From assembly GCF_003286415.2 (NCBI RefSeq), contig NZ_CP043450.1:5828001-5892000 (forward strand): a stretch of 64,000 bases of DNA. Reading direction: 5' to 3'. A model generated the notes under the pieces. That model saw nothing but the letters and a program-made list of their open reading frames with translations, made no database searches and was not told the origin of the DNA. Below, piece by piece: positions 8,108 through 16,406 of this stretch (position 1 is the first letter of the stretch; every line of letters starts with the position of its first letter). Source of the stretch: Mucilaginibacter rubeus (GTDB taxonomy: Bacteria > Bacteroidota > Bacteroidia > Sphingobacteriales > Sphingobacteriaceae). Both the position numbers and the translations under genes were made by a program.

Positions 8108-9644
8108 GACTTAAATCTATTTGGTGAGCAATAGCGGCATCATTAGCTGTTTTCAGCAACAAGCCATCGGTGATTAGTTGATATAGGCTGTTGATATCAT
8201 CAGCAAAAACACGGTCGTCCTGTATAAATTCAACATGCTGCCTTACCAGGTTATGGCAGGCTTCGATAACCGGAGTTGACTTTAACGGTCGACGGAAATC
8301 CATGGCCTGTGCCGCGTAAAGCAGTTCGATGGCCTGTATATGCTCGATATTATCAATTACCTGGTGTAGTTTACGCCCGCTGATAGATCCCATGGATACA
8401 TGGTCTTCCTGCCCCAACGAAGTAGGCACACTATCAGCACTGGCCGGGAAACACAGGGTTTTATTTTCGGTTACGAGGGCAGCTGTAGTATACTGCGGGA
8501 TCATCAAACCCGAATTAAGTCCGGCATCATGTGTAAGCAGCTTCGGCAGGCCATACCGCCCTTCGCTCATGAGGTAGCAGCGCCTGTCGGCAATGTTCCC
8601 AATTTCGGCGGCGGCGGTGGTGGCATAATCGAGCGGTAAGGCCAGAGGCTGCCCGTGAAAATTACCGCCGCTGATGGTATCATCGGCATTAAAAATAACC
8701 GGGTTATCAGTAACCGAATTAAGCTCGATTTCGGTAAGCTCCTTTAAATGCAGCCAGGCGTTGCGCGATGCGCCATGTACCTGCGGCATACAGCGGAGCG
8801 AGTAAGGATCCTGCACCCTATCACAATTGATATGCGATGAATTAATTTCCGAGCCGTCCAGTAATGTAAACAAACGGTGCGCTACCATACGCGTGCCTTT
8901 AAACGGGCGGATCTGGTGCAGCCGCTCATCAAAAGGACGGATAGAGCCCATCAATCCTTCTAACGACATGGCGCCAATCAAATCGGCACGGTTCAAAGCA
9001 TCGTCCAACCGTTGTACCGCTTTTATAGCGAATGAAAGGATGAATTGTGTTCCGTTGATTAAAGCCAATCCCTCTTTAGGGCCAAGGGACAATGGTTTTA
9101 AACCATGTTTATTTAATATCTGTCCGGCAGTTGCCTTTTCGCCATTCTCAAATACATAACCCAAGCCAATCAGCGGTAAAAACAGATGCGACAACGGAGC
9201 AAGATCACCCGATGCACCTACCGAACCCTTTTCAGGAACTACGGGAATAATATCATTATCGATATGCCAGATGATGCGTTCAAGCGTACTTAACGCAATA
9301 CCCGAATAACCCTGTGCCAGCGCGTGCACTTTGGTGATCATCATCAGTTTGGCAATTTCCTGTGGGATAGGTTTCCCCACGCCTACGCTGTGGCTTTTAA
9401 GGATATTGCTTTGCAGCAAACTGGTGTCTTCCTCCGAGATCCGGGTATCACACAGCGGGCCGAAACCTGTATTGATCCCGTAAACCGGGTGATGGCTGTG
9501 TACTATCTTTTCCACCTCGCGCCAGGAGTTTTTGATCATCTCAGCGGCCTCATTATTAATAACTCCTTTGGTTTTGCCTGATGCGATATCAAGACATGTG
9601 CCAATAGTTAAATGATCGGTGCCGTAATTAAATGTATTAGTCAT
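8085..9644 (-). CDS. hutH: Histidine ammonia-lyase
   Basis: The 519-residue protein carries the Ala-Ser-Gly triad (residues 144-146, in GSVGASGDLAPLSH) that cyclises to the MIO electrophile. It also has YGINTGFG near 55-62 and the active-site tyrosine/arginine regions FHGQPLALPLDY and GLPKLLT. It deaminates L-histidine to trans-urocanate, the first committed step of histidine catabolism. Its start overlaps the marR stop by 8 bp and its end overlaps hutU by 23 bp, so these genes form one compact operon. Confidence 0.97.
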   Translation of the reverse strand: MTNTFNYGTDHLTIGTCLDIASGKTKGVINNEAAEMIKNSWREVEKIVHSHHPVYGINTGFGPLCDTRISEEDTSLLQSNILKSHSVGVGKPIPQEIAKLMMITKVHALAQGYSGIALSTLERIIWHIDNDIIPVVPEKGSVGASGDLAPLSHLFLPLIGLGYVFENGEKATAGQILNKHGLKPLSLGPKEGLALINGTQFILSFAIKAVQRLDDALNRADLIGAMSLEGLMGSIRPFDERLHQIRPFKGTRMVAHRLFTLLDGSEINSSHINCDRVQDPYSLRCMPQVHGASRNAWLHLKELTEIELNSVTDNPVIFNADDTISGGNFHGQPLALPLDYATTAAAEIGNIADRRCYLMSEGRYGLPKLLTHDAGLNSGLMIPQYTTAALVTENKTLCFPASADSVPTSLGQEDHVSMGSISGRKLHQVIDNIEHIQAIELLYAAQAMDFRRPLKSTPVIEACHNLVRQHVEFIQDDRVFADDINSLYQLITDGLLLKTANDAAIAHQIDLSHDEFGIY

Positions 9645-10146
9645 TGCCGGCGGGTTTTAAATTGGTATTTAGTTTTTCAACGATATTATCGGCCAGTTTA
9701 GTTTGGCGGAAAGTTTTTTCAAGCGCGGTTACAGCAGGCAGTAACTGTTGGGCGGTTTCATCGCTTTCAACCAGTTGCGTCATGGCATCGCCGATGGCAT
9801 CCCAAACAGGCATAATCTGCGCTAATAATTCACGACCGCTCTCTGTAAGCGTTACTAACTGGCGGCGACCGTCATCGCTACAGGTATCGCTGGTAACCAG
9901 GTTACGTTTTTTTAAATTGGTGATGAGCTGGCTTGCAGCCGGATGCGACACCTCTATCTGTTCGCTTAATTCTTTGATGGATAAAGCATCATTTTTTGAT
10001 AACAGGTAAAATACAGGAAACCAGCTGGCATCAAAATCAATCCCCGCGTTTTGGTAAGCTTTGTTAATCTCGGCTAAAAAAGCTTCACTCAATCGCCTTA
10101 AGCGACTGCCCAAAACCAGGTAGCCCAAACTTTGATATAAATTCAT
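9637..10146 (-). CDS. MarR-family transcriptional regulator heading the hut operon
   Basis: The 169-residue protein shows a winged helix: ALSIKELSEQIEVSHPAASQ, LITNLKKRNLV, then the wing CSDDGRRQLVTLTESGREL. This matches MarR proteins, which are dimeric repressors that release DNA on ligand binding. It is the first gene of the hut operon, with an 8-bp overlap into hutH, and a perfect 20-bp palindrome lies 9 bp upstream of its ATG. I infer that it controls histidine use, possibly sensing histidine or urocanate; other bacteria usually use HutC (GntR) or HutP for this. Ligand and sign of control are not shown by sequence. Confidence 0.9.
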   Translation of the reverse strand: MNLYQSLGYLVLGSRLRRLSEAFLAEINKAYQNAGIDFDASWFPVFYLLSKNDALSIKELSEQIEVSHPAASQLITNLKKRNLVTSDTCSDDGRRQLVTLTESGRELLAQIMPVWDAIGDAMTQLVESDETAQQLLPAVTALEKTFRQTKLADNIVEKLNTNLKPAGND

Positions 10147-10154
10147 GATGCAAT

Positions 10155-10174
10155 TTATATAAGTACTTATATAA
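10155..10174. promoter_or_regulatory. Perfect 20-bp palindrome, probable MarR operator
   Basis: TTATATAAGT is followed directly by its reverse complement ACTTATATAA, giving a gapless 20-bp palindrome. It ends 9 bp from the regulator start codon and lies just downstream of a weak -7-like box (AAAATTTG on the minus strand at about 10180-10187). MarR dimers typically bind palindromes of this size, so autoregulation of the hut operon is the likely role. Confidence 0.65.
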
Positions 10175-10258
10175 TTACAAATTTTATTTTATTCATTATT
10201 GCCTTCTGCGTTAAACGTCTAATACGTAAATGACGGGGCTTTGCAGTTATAACTTACA

Positions 10259-10506
10259 TTGTCGCGCTCTTGGCCGCGCGGGGCCAGTCACTTTTTTCTT
10301 GATAAAAAAGTAACCAAAAAATCAAGTCAGCAGGGAGGCTTCTTTTCGCTCAACCCACCCATGGCTCCGGCCGGCCTTTGCCCTGCAAATCGGGCAGAAC
10401 CACGGCTGCAATTATTTTGCCCCGCTTCGCCCGCGCATTGCCATCTCTTCTGCAAAAACTTGCTATGCCCTCCAACCACACAGCCCAGCATTGTTCTGCC
10501 CGATTT
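10259..10506. repeat. Noncoding repeat-like element with nested inverted repeats
   Basis: The segment begins with a GC-rich block, then CACTTTTTTCTTGATAAAAA with the pairing arms ACTTTTTT/AAAAAAGT and CTTGAT/ATCAAG. Further on, 10387-10400 and 10493-10506 are an exact 14-bp inverted repeat. I recall similar DKKVTKK-coding sequence as a common spurious ORF in Bacteroidota spacers, which suggests a dispersed family; that comes from memory, and only one copy is present here. It fills most of the 491-bp gap between marR and the epimerase. Confidence 0.5.
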
Positions 10507-10637
10507 CACCCGAAACTTACCTGCTGACGAAAAACACGTTCCTCAGAATGACAGTTGTTGTTATGAATTGGCTAAAACGCAACAAAGCCACTCCGCAATA
10601 GCAAAATGGCTTTGTTAACCAGAATATGAATAGTACC

Positions 10638-11531
10638 TTATTTCAAATAACCGGCATTTTTAATATCGAAGATCAAGCCGGTTGCTTTGGGTTGCCAACC
10701 TAAAGTTGCGCGAGTTTTTTCGCTGGATGAAGGGCAGTTCATAGATGCGAAATGCAGGAACCAGCCAAAATGAGCAGCTGCCTCATCGCCCGATTTACTG
10801 AGCACAGGCAAATTCAAACCACTACCAATAGCTTCGGCAATATCCCTGAAGGCAACACCCTGTTCATCAACCGCATGGAACACACGAAGGCCGGGCTGTT
10901 TCTCCACTATCAATCGATATAAAACCGCCGCATCTGAACGATGAACGGCCGGCCAAAAGTTATTGCCATCGCCAATATAAGCCGATTCGCCTTTTTCTTT
11001 CGTCATGTTAATAATCATCGGCACAAAACCATGATCTCCTTCGCCATGCACGCTTGGTGGCAGGCGTACCAAATAAGCTTTAACACCTTTTTCGGCAACG
11101 GCTTTAGTAGCTTCTTCTGTAGCTACACGCGGATTAACATTTGATGTAGCAGGAGGCACATCATCTTCGGTCACCAGGCGACCGTAATTTAAAAGCCCTA
11201 CTCCTGATGTAACAACTAAAGGTTTATCTGTACCCGTCAAAACATCACCCAAAGCAGCGATCACTTTACGGTCATCTTCGCAATTATCTTTAAACCTGGA
11301 AAAATCGTGATTAAAAGCCGTATGGATCACGGCATCACAAGCTGCAGCGCCTTTCTGAATAAATTCAAGGTCGTTTATATCGCCGTGGTATGCTTCAGCT
11401 CCTGCTGCTGTTACCTGTTCGGCCCCCTTATCTGAACGGACAAGGCCAAGTACCTGGTGACCTGCTCCTAAAAGTTCTTTTACTATTGCTGAGCCTACAA
11501 ACCCTGAGGCTCCGGTTACAAATACACGCAT
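10638..11531 (-). CDS. NAD(P)-dependent SDR / epimerase-like oxidoreductase
   Basis: From the ATG at 11531 (MRVFVTGASGFVG) the protein is 297 residues. VTGASGFVGSAIVKELL is the Rossmann dinucleotide-binding start (GxxGxxG), HTAFNHDF and VVTSGVG are typical of extended or atypical SDRs, and AYLVRLPPSVHGEGDHG replaces the usual YxxxK region. These enzymes reduce or isomerise sugar or small carbonyl substrates; the substrate here is unknown. Eight further upstream codons are open but do not look like a family N-terminus. The gene stands next to a Crp/Fnr regulator on the same strand (74 bp upstream), which may control it. Confidence 0.85.
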   Translation of the reverse strand: MRVFVTGASGFVGSAIVKELLGAGHQVLGLVRSDKGAEQVTAAGAEAYHGDINDLEFIQKGAAACDAVIHTAFNHDFSRFKDNCEDDRKVIAALGDVLTGTDKPLVVTSGVGLLNYGRLVTEDDVPPATSNVNPRVATEEATKAVAEKGVKAYLVRLPPSVHGEGDHGFVPMIINMTKEKGESAYIGDGNNFWPAVHRSDAAVLYRLIVEKQPGLRVFHAVDEQGVAFRDIAEAIGSGLNLPVLSKSGDEAAAHFGWFLHFASMNCPSSSEKTRATLGWQPKATGLIFDIKNAGYLK

Positions 11532-11605
11532 ATTCAATGATTTTATTTGATACAAAACTCTCCAATAAAATCCTGCTAAAGGTGGTCATGTGACCATAAT
11601 TACAA

Positions 11606-12181
11606 TTAGCGCTGAAGCTGTGCGTGCCTGATACGGGTAAGTGTTTTTATAGAGATGCCAAGATAAGCGGCAATCATGCGCAAGGGCAACCGGGATAAAT
11701 AGCCGGGAAATGTTTGTACAAAATCCTCGTATCTTTCTTCGGGAGTAGCGCCTAATGAAAGCAGTATACGTTTACGGCTGTAATGGGTATTGCGGGCTAT
11801 AAGATCTTCAGCAAATTTTTTCAATTGCGGAATCTCCGCCCGTAACATCTCAAAATCATTTTTCTGCCAACAGAGTATTGTGCTTGGTTCAAGAGCCGCG
11901 ATACTTACTTCCGATGGTATTTGCTTGTCGTAGCTTTCAACATCCAGTGTCCAGCTGTTTTCGGGCGAAAATTGGAGGATATGCTGGTTCCCATCTGCAG
12001 AAATATTGAATGTGTACAAAAATCCGCTTGCAACAAAAACCTTATGCCGGCAAACTTCACCCGCACTAAAAAGAATCTCGTTGCGGCGTAATGTGCGCTG
12101 CACCGCCAGGTCGCTGATCCGGCGGATAGCCTCTTCATCCATGTTTCCCGCTCTAAGATATGTTTCAAATTCCGGATGCAT
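11606..12181 (-). CDS. Crp/Fnr-family transcriptional regulator
   Basis: The 191-residue protein has a cyclic-nucleotide-binding-like beta barrel (about residues 25-110, with LFSAGEVCRHKVFVASGFLY and FSPENSW) and a C-terminal HTH (RLPLRMIAAYLGISIKTLTR IRH, about 165-188). The phosphate-binding signature of true cAMP-binding domains is not evident, as in many Bacteroidota members of this type, so the effector is unknown. It lies immediately upstream of the SDR gene on the same strand and is probably co-regulated with it. Confidence 0.88.
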   Translation of the reverse strand: MHPEFETYLRAGNMDEEAIRRISDLAVQRTLRRNEILFSAGEVCRHKVFVASGFLYTFNISADGNQHILQFSPENSWTLDVESYDKQIPSEVSIAALEPSTILCWQKNDFEMLRAEIPQLKKFAEDLIARNTHYSRKRILLSLGATPEERYEDFVQTFPGYLSRLPLRMIAAYLGISIKTLTRIRHAQLQR

Positions 12182-12237
12182 TATCCAAAAATAATAAACA
12201 TTTCAATAGCAAGCCGGGCACTGTAAAAACATGACAC

Positions 12238-13260
12238 TTAAATATTAAATACTTTTTCGGGCTTCTTTTTGATGTTCTTGTACCAAAAATCACGCGCCTT
12301 TACACCCCAGATAAAGCGGTTAACATCGCGTTGTTGTGATACCTGGCTCCGCTTGGTGAGGTAGTATAGTTTATGTGCATTCTTCTTTAGCAGCCACCAC
12401 AGGCGTAGCGACAAAAAATGGCTGGTGTAACCATTGTAAAGGTCATATAGTTGTTTTACAAATTGAGGGTTTTTGTTTCCTTTAAATTTTAAGCAATGAG
12501 CAATCCACTTAATGTCCTGTTTTAGTTTCAGGCCTTTTGTCTCCTCCTTTTTTTCTTTTACGGTACTGCTTTCGGCATGGCGGCGATACTTAACCAGGCA
12601 CTTCGGAATAAAATCAATGGTGCCGATGTTTAAAGCAACGTAGCTTAACCACCAGTCGTGATACAGATCTTTATTAAAAGGTAACGCATGGTTTAGTAAA
12701 TCACGCTGTGCCATGATAGCGTGTCCAGAAACGCAATTTTCTAACAGGAAAACTTCGGGATCATTCCCCTTGTAGAAATTATAAACATCAGACATTTTAT
12801 AATTGTAATGGCTACCCTCTTCATTAACAACATCCGAATTATAGTAGGAAAACCGCTGTCCGTTTTCATCAATAAACTCCGAATCATGATAGATAAGCTG
12901 ATTGTCGCCTATTGCTTTCACCTGCAATTCTATCTTTTCGGGGTGCCACAAATCGTCCTGATCACAAAAAGCTATCAGTTTCCCTTTTGAATACCCAAAA
13001 GCTATTTCAAAGTTTTTTGCAAAGCCAACATTACGGGCATTTCTATAAACATGAAACCGGGGATATAATGCTGCATATTCCTGCAAAATATCATAGGTAT
13101 TGTCTGATGAACAGTCATCAACTGCAATAATTTCGATGTTTTGATAGGTTTGTGTAATCAACGTATCTAACTGCTGACGCAGGTACTGTTCTCCGTTGTA
13201 TGTGCAAAGGACAATAGAAACAAGAGCGTTATCTGTCATAGGTAGTAAACTTTTGTTCAT
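12238..13260 (-). CDS. Glycosyltransferase family 2
   Basis: The GT-A fold is clear: LVSIVLCTYNGEQYLRQQLD near 13-32, EIIAVDDCSSDNTYD, and the metal-binding AFCDQDDLWHPEKI near 93-106. A C-terminal region with HDWWLSYVAL and KYRRHAESSTV follows, as in rhamnosyltransferase-like enzymes that add sugars to surface polysaccharide. A second ATG at 13239 (MTDNALVSIV) is an alternative start. It runs divergently from three further glycosyltransferase-like genes and is a close relative of the one at 14505. Donor and acceptor are not deducible. Confidence 0.9.
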   Translation of the reverse strand: MNKSLLPMTDNALVSIVLCTYNGEQYLRQQLDTLITQTYQNIEIIAVDDCSSDNTYDILQEYAALYPRFHVYRNARNVGFAKNFEIAFGYSKGKLIAFCDQDDLWHPEKIELQVKAIGDNQLIYHDSEFIDENGQRFSYYNSDVVNEEGSHYNYKMSDVYNFYKGNDPEVFLLENCVSGHAIMAQRDLLNHALPFNKDLYHDWWLSYVALNIGTIDFIPKCLVKYRRHAESSTVKEKKEETKGLKLKQDIKWIAHCLKFKGNKNPQFVKQLYDLYNGYTSHFLSLRLWWLLKKNAHKLYYLTKRSQVSQQRDVNRFIWGVKARDFWYKNIKKKPEKVFNI

Positions 13261-13647
13261 TACATTGTATTAACGTAAACTTTTAACGAATAATTACAGC
13301 ACATTCCTTTTTTAACATTTTTAACATTTGAGTGTTAACCTATACGATATATCCGTAAAGGATACCGGCACAATATTGATGCCGCATTTCTACCAGCAAA
13401 TCATCCATCCATCGTAACCAACAGATAAACAGGCGTTACCAGATACAGTAACTGACAACATCACAAGCCAGCTGTATATACTATTGTATGGTTTTTGTAT
13501 CTTTGAGGCATATTGATTTATACTCAACAATATATTTGTGTTACAAACAACTGCCAGTCCCACTAAATCAGTATTTATAGTTTCCTGCTTCAAAAACAGG
13601 ACATTGCTGCCTAAGTAATAACCAGGCGATATATTTTTCCATCAACA
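13261..13647. other. 387-bp divergent promoter region of the glycosyltransferase cluster
   Basis: AT-rich spacer between two divergently transcribed glycosyltransferase genes. Two sequences on the plus strand match the -7 consensus TAnnTTTG: TATCTTTG at 13498-13505 and TATATTTG at 13531-13538. Neither has a well-spaced -33 TTG. No convincing gene is present; a 67-codon minus-strand frame (13390-13593) has no recognisable features. Confidence 0.5.
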
Positions 13648-14475
13648 ATGGCTATAACCATACTGTCTACTTTTGTAAAAAACATCCGGCCATCAGCTTA
13701 TAAGTTCAGGTACACTATTTGCACACTGGTTACCCGGCACGAAGAATATGCTGAAATGCTTGGTTCATTTATTGAGGCTGGTTTTGATACTGATATCTGC
13801 GAGTACCTGATGATCAATAACAGTGAAGGAAATACGGCAGATGCATATGATGGCATAAACCTGTTCCTGCAAGATGCACAAGGCGAGTATATTATTGTGT
13901 GCCATCAGGATATATTGCTGATCAATAAAGAAAGCAAACAGCTATTGGATCAGCGTATTGCCGAAATGACCAAGCTTGACCCTAAATGGGCTGTATTGGG
14001 GAATGCAGGTGCAGTTGACAGGTTGTATAAACGGAATGTTTTTAAGATAGCCTACCCCAACGGAAAAATTGACATTAAAGGCGACTTGCCGCAAAAGGTA
14101 TGTAGCGTTGATGAAAATTTTATCGTAATTAAAAAAAGTGCTAATCTTTCATTGTCTTCAGACATTGGGGGATTTCATTTTTATGGTCTTGATATTTGTA
14201 TGGGGGCCGAGTTTAGGGGGTATACATGCTACGTGATTGATTTTTTATTGCTGCACAAAAGCCTGGGTAATGTAGATGAAACCTTCAAACGCTCATTTAA
14301 AGTAGTAAAAAACAAATACACGCATTTTTTAAGGGGCAGATACGTTAATACTACTATTGCAAGTTTCTACCTTTCGGGCTCGCCTATTAAAAACGCGATA
14401 TTTAATACGAGGCTGTTCAGGCGGGTAATTAAAACTTTTGAAGAAATAAAGGCTAAGCTTAACCGTGCTAAGTAA
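13648..14475 (+). CDS. Glycosyltransferase-like protein (GT-A type)
   Basis: The 275-residue product has a shortened GT-A core: ICTLVTRHEEYAEMLGSFIE near 25-45, EYLMINNSEGNTADAYDGIN, and VCHQDILLIN near 90 where GT2 enzymes carry the DXD metal motif. The motif here is HQD rather than DxD, so catalysis is plausible but not certain. The second half (SSDIGGFHFYGLDICMGAEF) resembles the acceptor-binding loop of GT2 proteins. It opens an apparent three-gene operon (29 bp to the next gene). Confidence 0.75.
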   Translation: MAITILSTFVKNIRPSAYKFRYTICTLVTRHEEYAEMLGSFIEAGFDTDICEYLMINNSEGNTADAYDGINLFLQDAQGEYIIVCHQDILLINKESKQLLDQRIAEMTKLDPKWAVLGNAGAVDRLYKRNVFKIAYPNGKIDIKGDLPQKVCSVDENFIVIKKSANLSLSSDIGGFHFYGLDICMGAEFRGYTCYVIDFLLLHKSLGNVDETFKRSFKVVKNKYTHFLRGRYVNTTIASFYLSGSPIKNAIFNTRLFRRVIKTFEEIKAKLNRAK

Positions 14476-14504
14476 AATACCAGACGGTCAATTATCATAT
14501 TTGG

Positions 14505-15413
14505 ATGGAAAACACGCTCATATCAATTGCGCTTTGCACATATAATGGCGAAAAATACATTGGTGACCAGCTTGAAAGCATTGTTAATCAAACGTATAAA
14601 AATTTAGAAATTATTATAGTTGATGACCGCTCGACAGATAACACGTTTGATATTGTCAAAAGCTACCAGGAGCGTGATCCGCGGATTAAATGTTTCAAAA
14701 ATGAGGCAAACCTGGGCTTCAATAAGAATTTCGAAAAAGCCATTGCTTTAACTACCGGGCAGTACATTTCTATCAGCGATCAGGATGACATCTGGCTCCC
14801 CAATAAAATCCAGGTATTGGCCGATCATATCAAGAATTCCTGGCTGATCTGTTCAAACTCAAGGTATATGAGCGCCGATGGCTCCCTTACAGATCGCTAC
14901 CTGCTTAATAATTTCTCTCTATCGCACAGAAATTTTAAGGCCCTGTTGCTAAATAATTTTGTTACCGGCCATACTGTGCTGTTTTCACGGGAGTTGTTAA
15001 AATACGCCTTGCCCTTTCCAAAAATTGGTTTTTATGATTGGTGGATGGGGTTTGTTGCCTTTTACTATAAAAAAATAACCTACGTTGACCAGGTGCTGAC
15101 CCATTACCGGCTTCATGCCAATGCTGTAACAAATAATGCTACCTTAAGCCCGGGACAGTTAGCTAATTATCATTATGAAATGATGTGCACCCATCTTTCT
15201 GTTTTCCGGGAATACCACCATCTGAAACCCGCCGACAAAGATTATATTGAAAAATTATACCAGGCTTTATTAACCAAACGTAATAAATATTCATTTCCAC
15301 TGTTTCAGATAATGCTTGCCGATTATGATGATTTATTTTCGCTGGCGAAGGAGCGTAAAGGCTTATCCAAAATAAATTTTGCCAGGCGATTTGCCATGAA
15401 GCACAATGTCTGA
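14505..15413 (+). CDS. Glycosyltransferase family 2
   Basis: A 302-residue GT-A enzyme with LISIALCTYNGEKYIGDQLE at the start, EIIIVDDRSTDNTFDIV, and the metal motif SISDQDDIWLPNKI near 86-99. The C-terminal half has FYDWWMGFVA and THYRLHANAVT. It strongly resembles the gene at 12238 on the other side of the divergent promoter, which suggests duplication. Its role is probably addition of a sugar to exopolysaccharide or lipopolysaccharide. It is the second gene of the plus-strand cluster. Confidence 0.9.
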   Translation: MENTLISIALCTYNGEKYIGDQLESIVNQTYKNLEIIIVDDRSTDNTFDIVKSYQERDPRIKCFKNEANLGFNKNFEKAIALTTGQYISISDQDDIWLPNKIQVLADHIKNSWLICSNSRYMSADGSLTDRYLLNNFSLSHRNFKALLLNNFVTGHTVLFSRELLKYALPFPKIGFYDWWMGFVAFYYKKITYVDQVLTHYRLHANAVTNNATLSPGQLANYHYEMMCTHLSVFREYHHLKPADKDYIEKLYQALLTKRNKYSFPLFQIMLADYDDLFSLAKERKGLSKINFARRFAMKHNV

Positions 15414-15476
15414 TAAAAGAATTTGCCGCAAGGCAAAAGGTTAACCAAACCTTATTCACCAACTAACCTGTACCAT

Positions 15477-16313
15477 ATGCGCGTGTTAAAATATTTTTCA
15501 AAGCCCAAACTGAACTACAAACTGGCTATTTGCGCCATCATCAGGGATGAAAATGCTTATCTTGAAGAATGGATAAAATATCATTTATTGATAGGGGTTG
15601 AACATTTTTTCATGTATGATAATGAAAGTAAAGTCCCTGTTAAAACTACTTTGAAAGCGCTTGGCCTGGCACAGTATGCAACCGTTCGAAAAATAAAGGG
15701 CGAGGCTCAACAAATGAATGCTTATAACGATTGCGTTAAAAGATTTGGTGAGCACGCTCAGTGGATAGCATTTATAGATATAGACGAGTATATCGTTCCT
15801 AAAATATACCCTTACCACCTGCCCGATTTTCTTGAAGATTATAAAGATTATGGAGGCATTAATATTAACTGGGCTGTTTTTGGCTCAAGCGGTCATAAAA
15901 AACGGACCAACAAACCGCAACTGGAGAGCTTTATATTACGCTCGGAAACAAACTTTTATAAAAACCGGCACACCAAATGTATTATACAGCCAAAGTTTGC
16001 CGATAGCTGCCATAACCCTCATTACTTTGATTACAAGGATAAAAAATTCGCGGTCAATGAAAAATTCAAGCCCGTGGTAGACGCATTTTCAGATGTGAGT
16101 GTGGATAAGATCCTGATAAATCATTATTACTGCCGGTCGGAAGAAGAGTACCTGGAAAAAATCACCCGCGGCGCAGGCGACTCGGTCAGGGTGCGAAAGA
16201 TGGACGACTTTCACGAGCATAATGATGAAACCAATATTGTAGAAGATACCCTTATATTGGAGATAATAAAAACCAAAACACAGGATCAATTAAAAATGGA
16301 ACCGGTTGTATAA
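15477..16313 (+). CDS. Glycosyltransferase family 92 / GT2-like protein
   Basis: From the ATG at 15477 (MRVLKYFSKPK) the protein is 278 residues. ICAIIRDENAYLEEWIKYHL and GVEHFFMYDNES, followed by WIAFIDIDEYIVP, are the hallmark of the GT92/DUF23-like clan, with DIDEY as the metal site. HPF-type residues further on (NHYYCRSEEEYLEKITRG) match the family C-terminus. An in-frame TTG at 15423 would extend it by 18 residues, but the added stretch is not family-like. It closes the plus-strand cluster before a strong terminator. Confidence 0.82.
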   Translation: MRVLKYFSKPKLNYKLAICAIIRDENAYLEEWIKYHLLIGVEHFFMYDNESKVPVKTTLKALGLAQYATVRKIKGEAQQMNAYNDCVKRFGEHAQWIAFIDIDEYIVPKIYPYHLPDFLEDYKDYGGININWAVFGSSGHKKRTNKPQLESFILRSETNFYKNRHTKCIIQPKFADSCHNPHYFDYKDKKFAVNEKFKPVVDAFSDVSVDKILINHYYCRSEEEYLEKITRGAGDSVRVRKMDDFHEHNDETNIVEDTLILEIIKTKTQDQLKMEPVV

Positions 16314-16335
16314 TTCCGGTATAATAATCTCAAAT

Positions 16336-16371
16336 AAAAAGCGGTTGTCTCTTTCGGGACAACCGCTTTTT
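16336..16371. terminator. Intrinsic terminator between convergent genes
   Basis: A 9-bp GC-rich stem (16341-16349 with 16358-16366) plus flanking A5/T5 tracts forms a 14-bp hairpin with an 8-nt loop. It would stop transcription from the glycosyltransferase operon and, on the minus strand, from the hydrolase gene. Confidence 0.88.
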
Positions 16372-16406
16372 ATTTACCGCACTTTAAATAAGTGCCTGAG
16401 TTTGCA

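Noticed and set aside
3861..9581. Many long plus-strand frames opposite the hut genes
   Set aside because: They mirror the coding frames of well-identified minus-strand genes.
10259..10618. A 119-codon plus-strand frame after the hut operon
   Set aside because: It runs through the repeat-like element; the peptide (DKKVTKKSS..., proline/alanine-rich) has the look of a translated noncoding repeat, with no domain.
13390..13593. A 67-codon minus-strand frame between glycosyltransferase genes
   Set aside because: No recognisable domain and no matching start context; it covers the likely divergent promoter.
15423..15476. TTG start for the GT92-like gene
   Set aside because: The extension is not family-like, and a good ATG follows at 15477.
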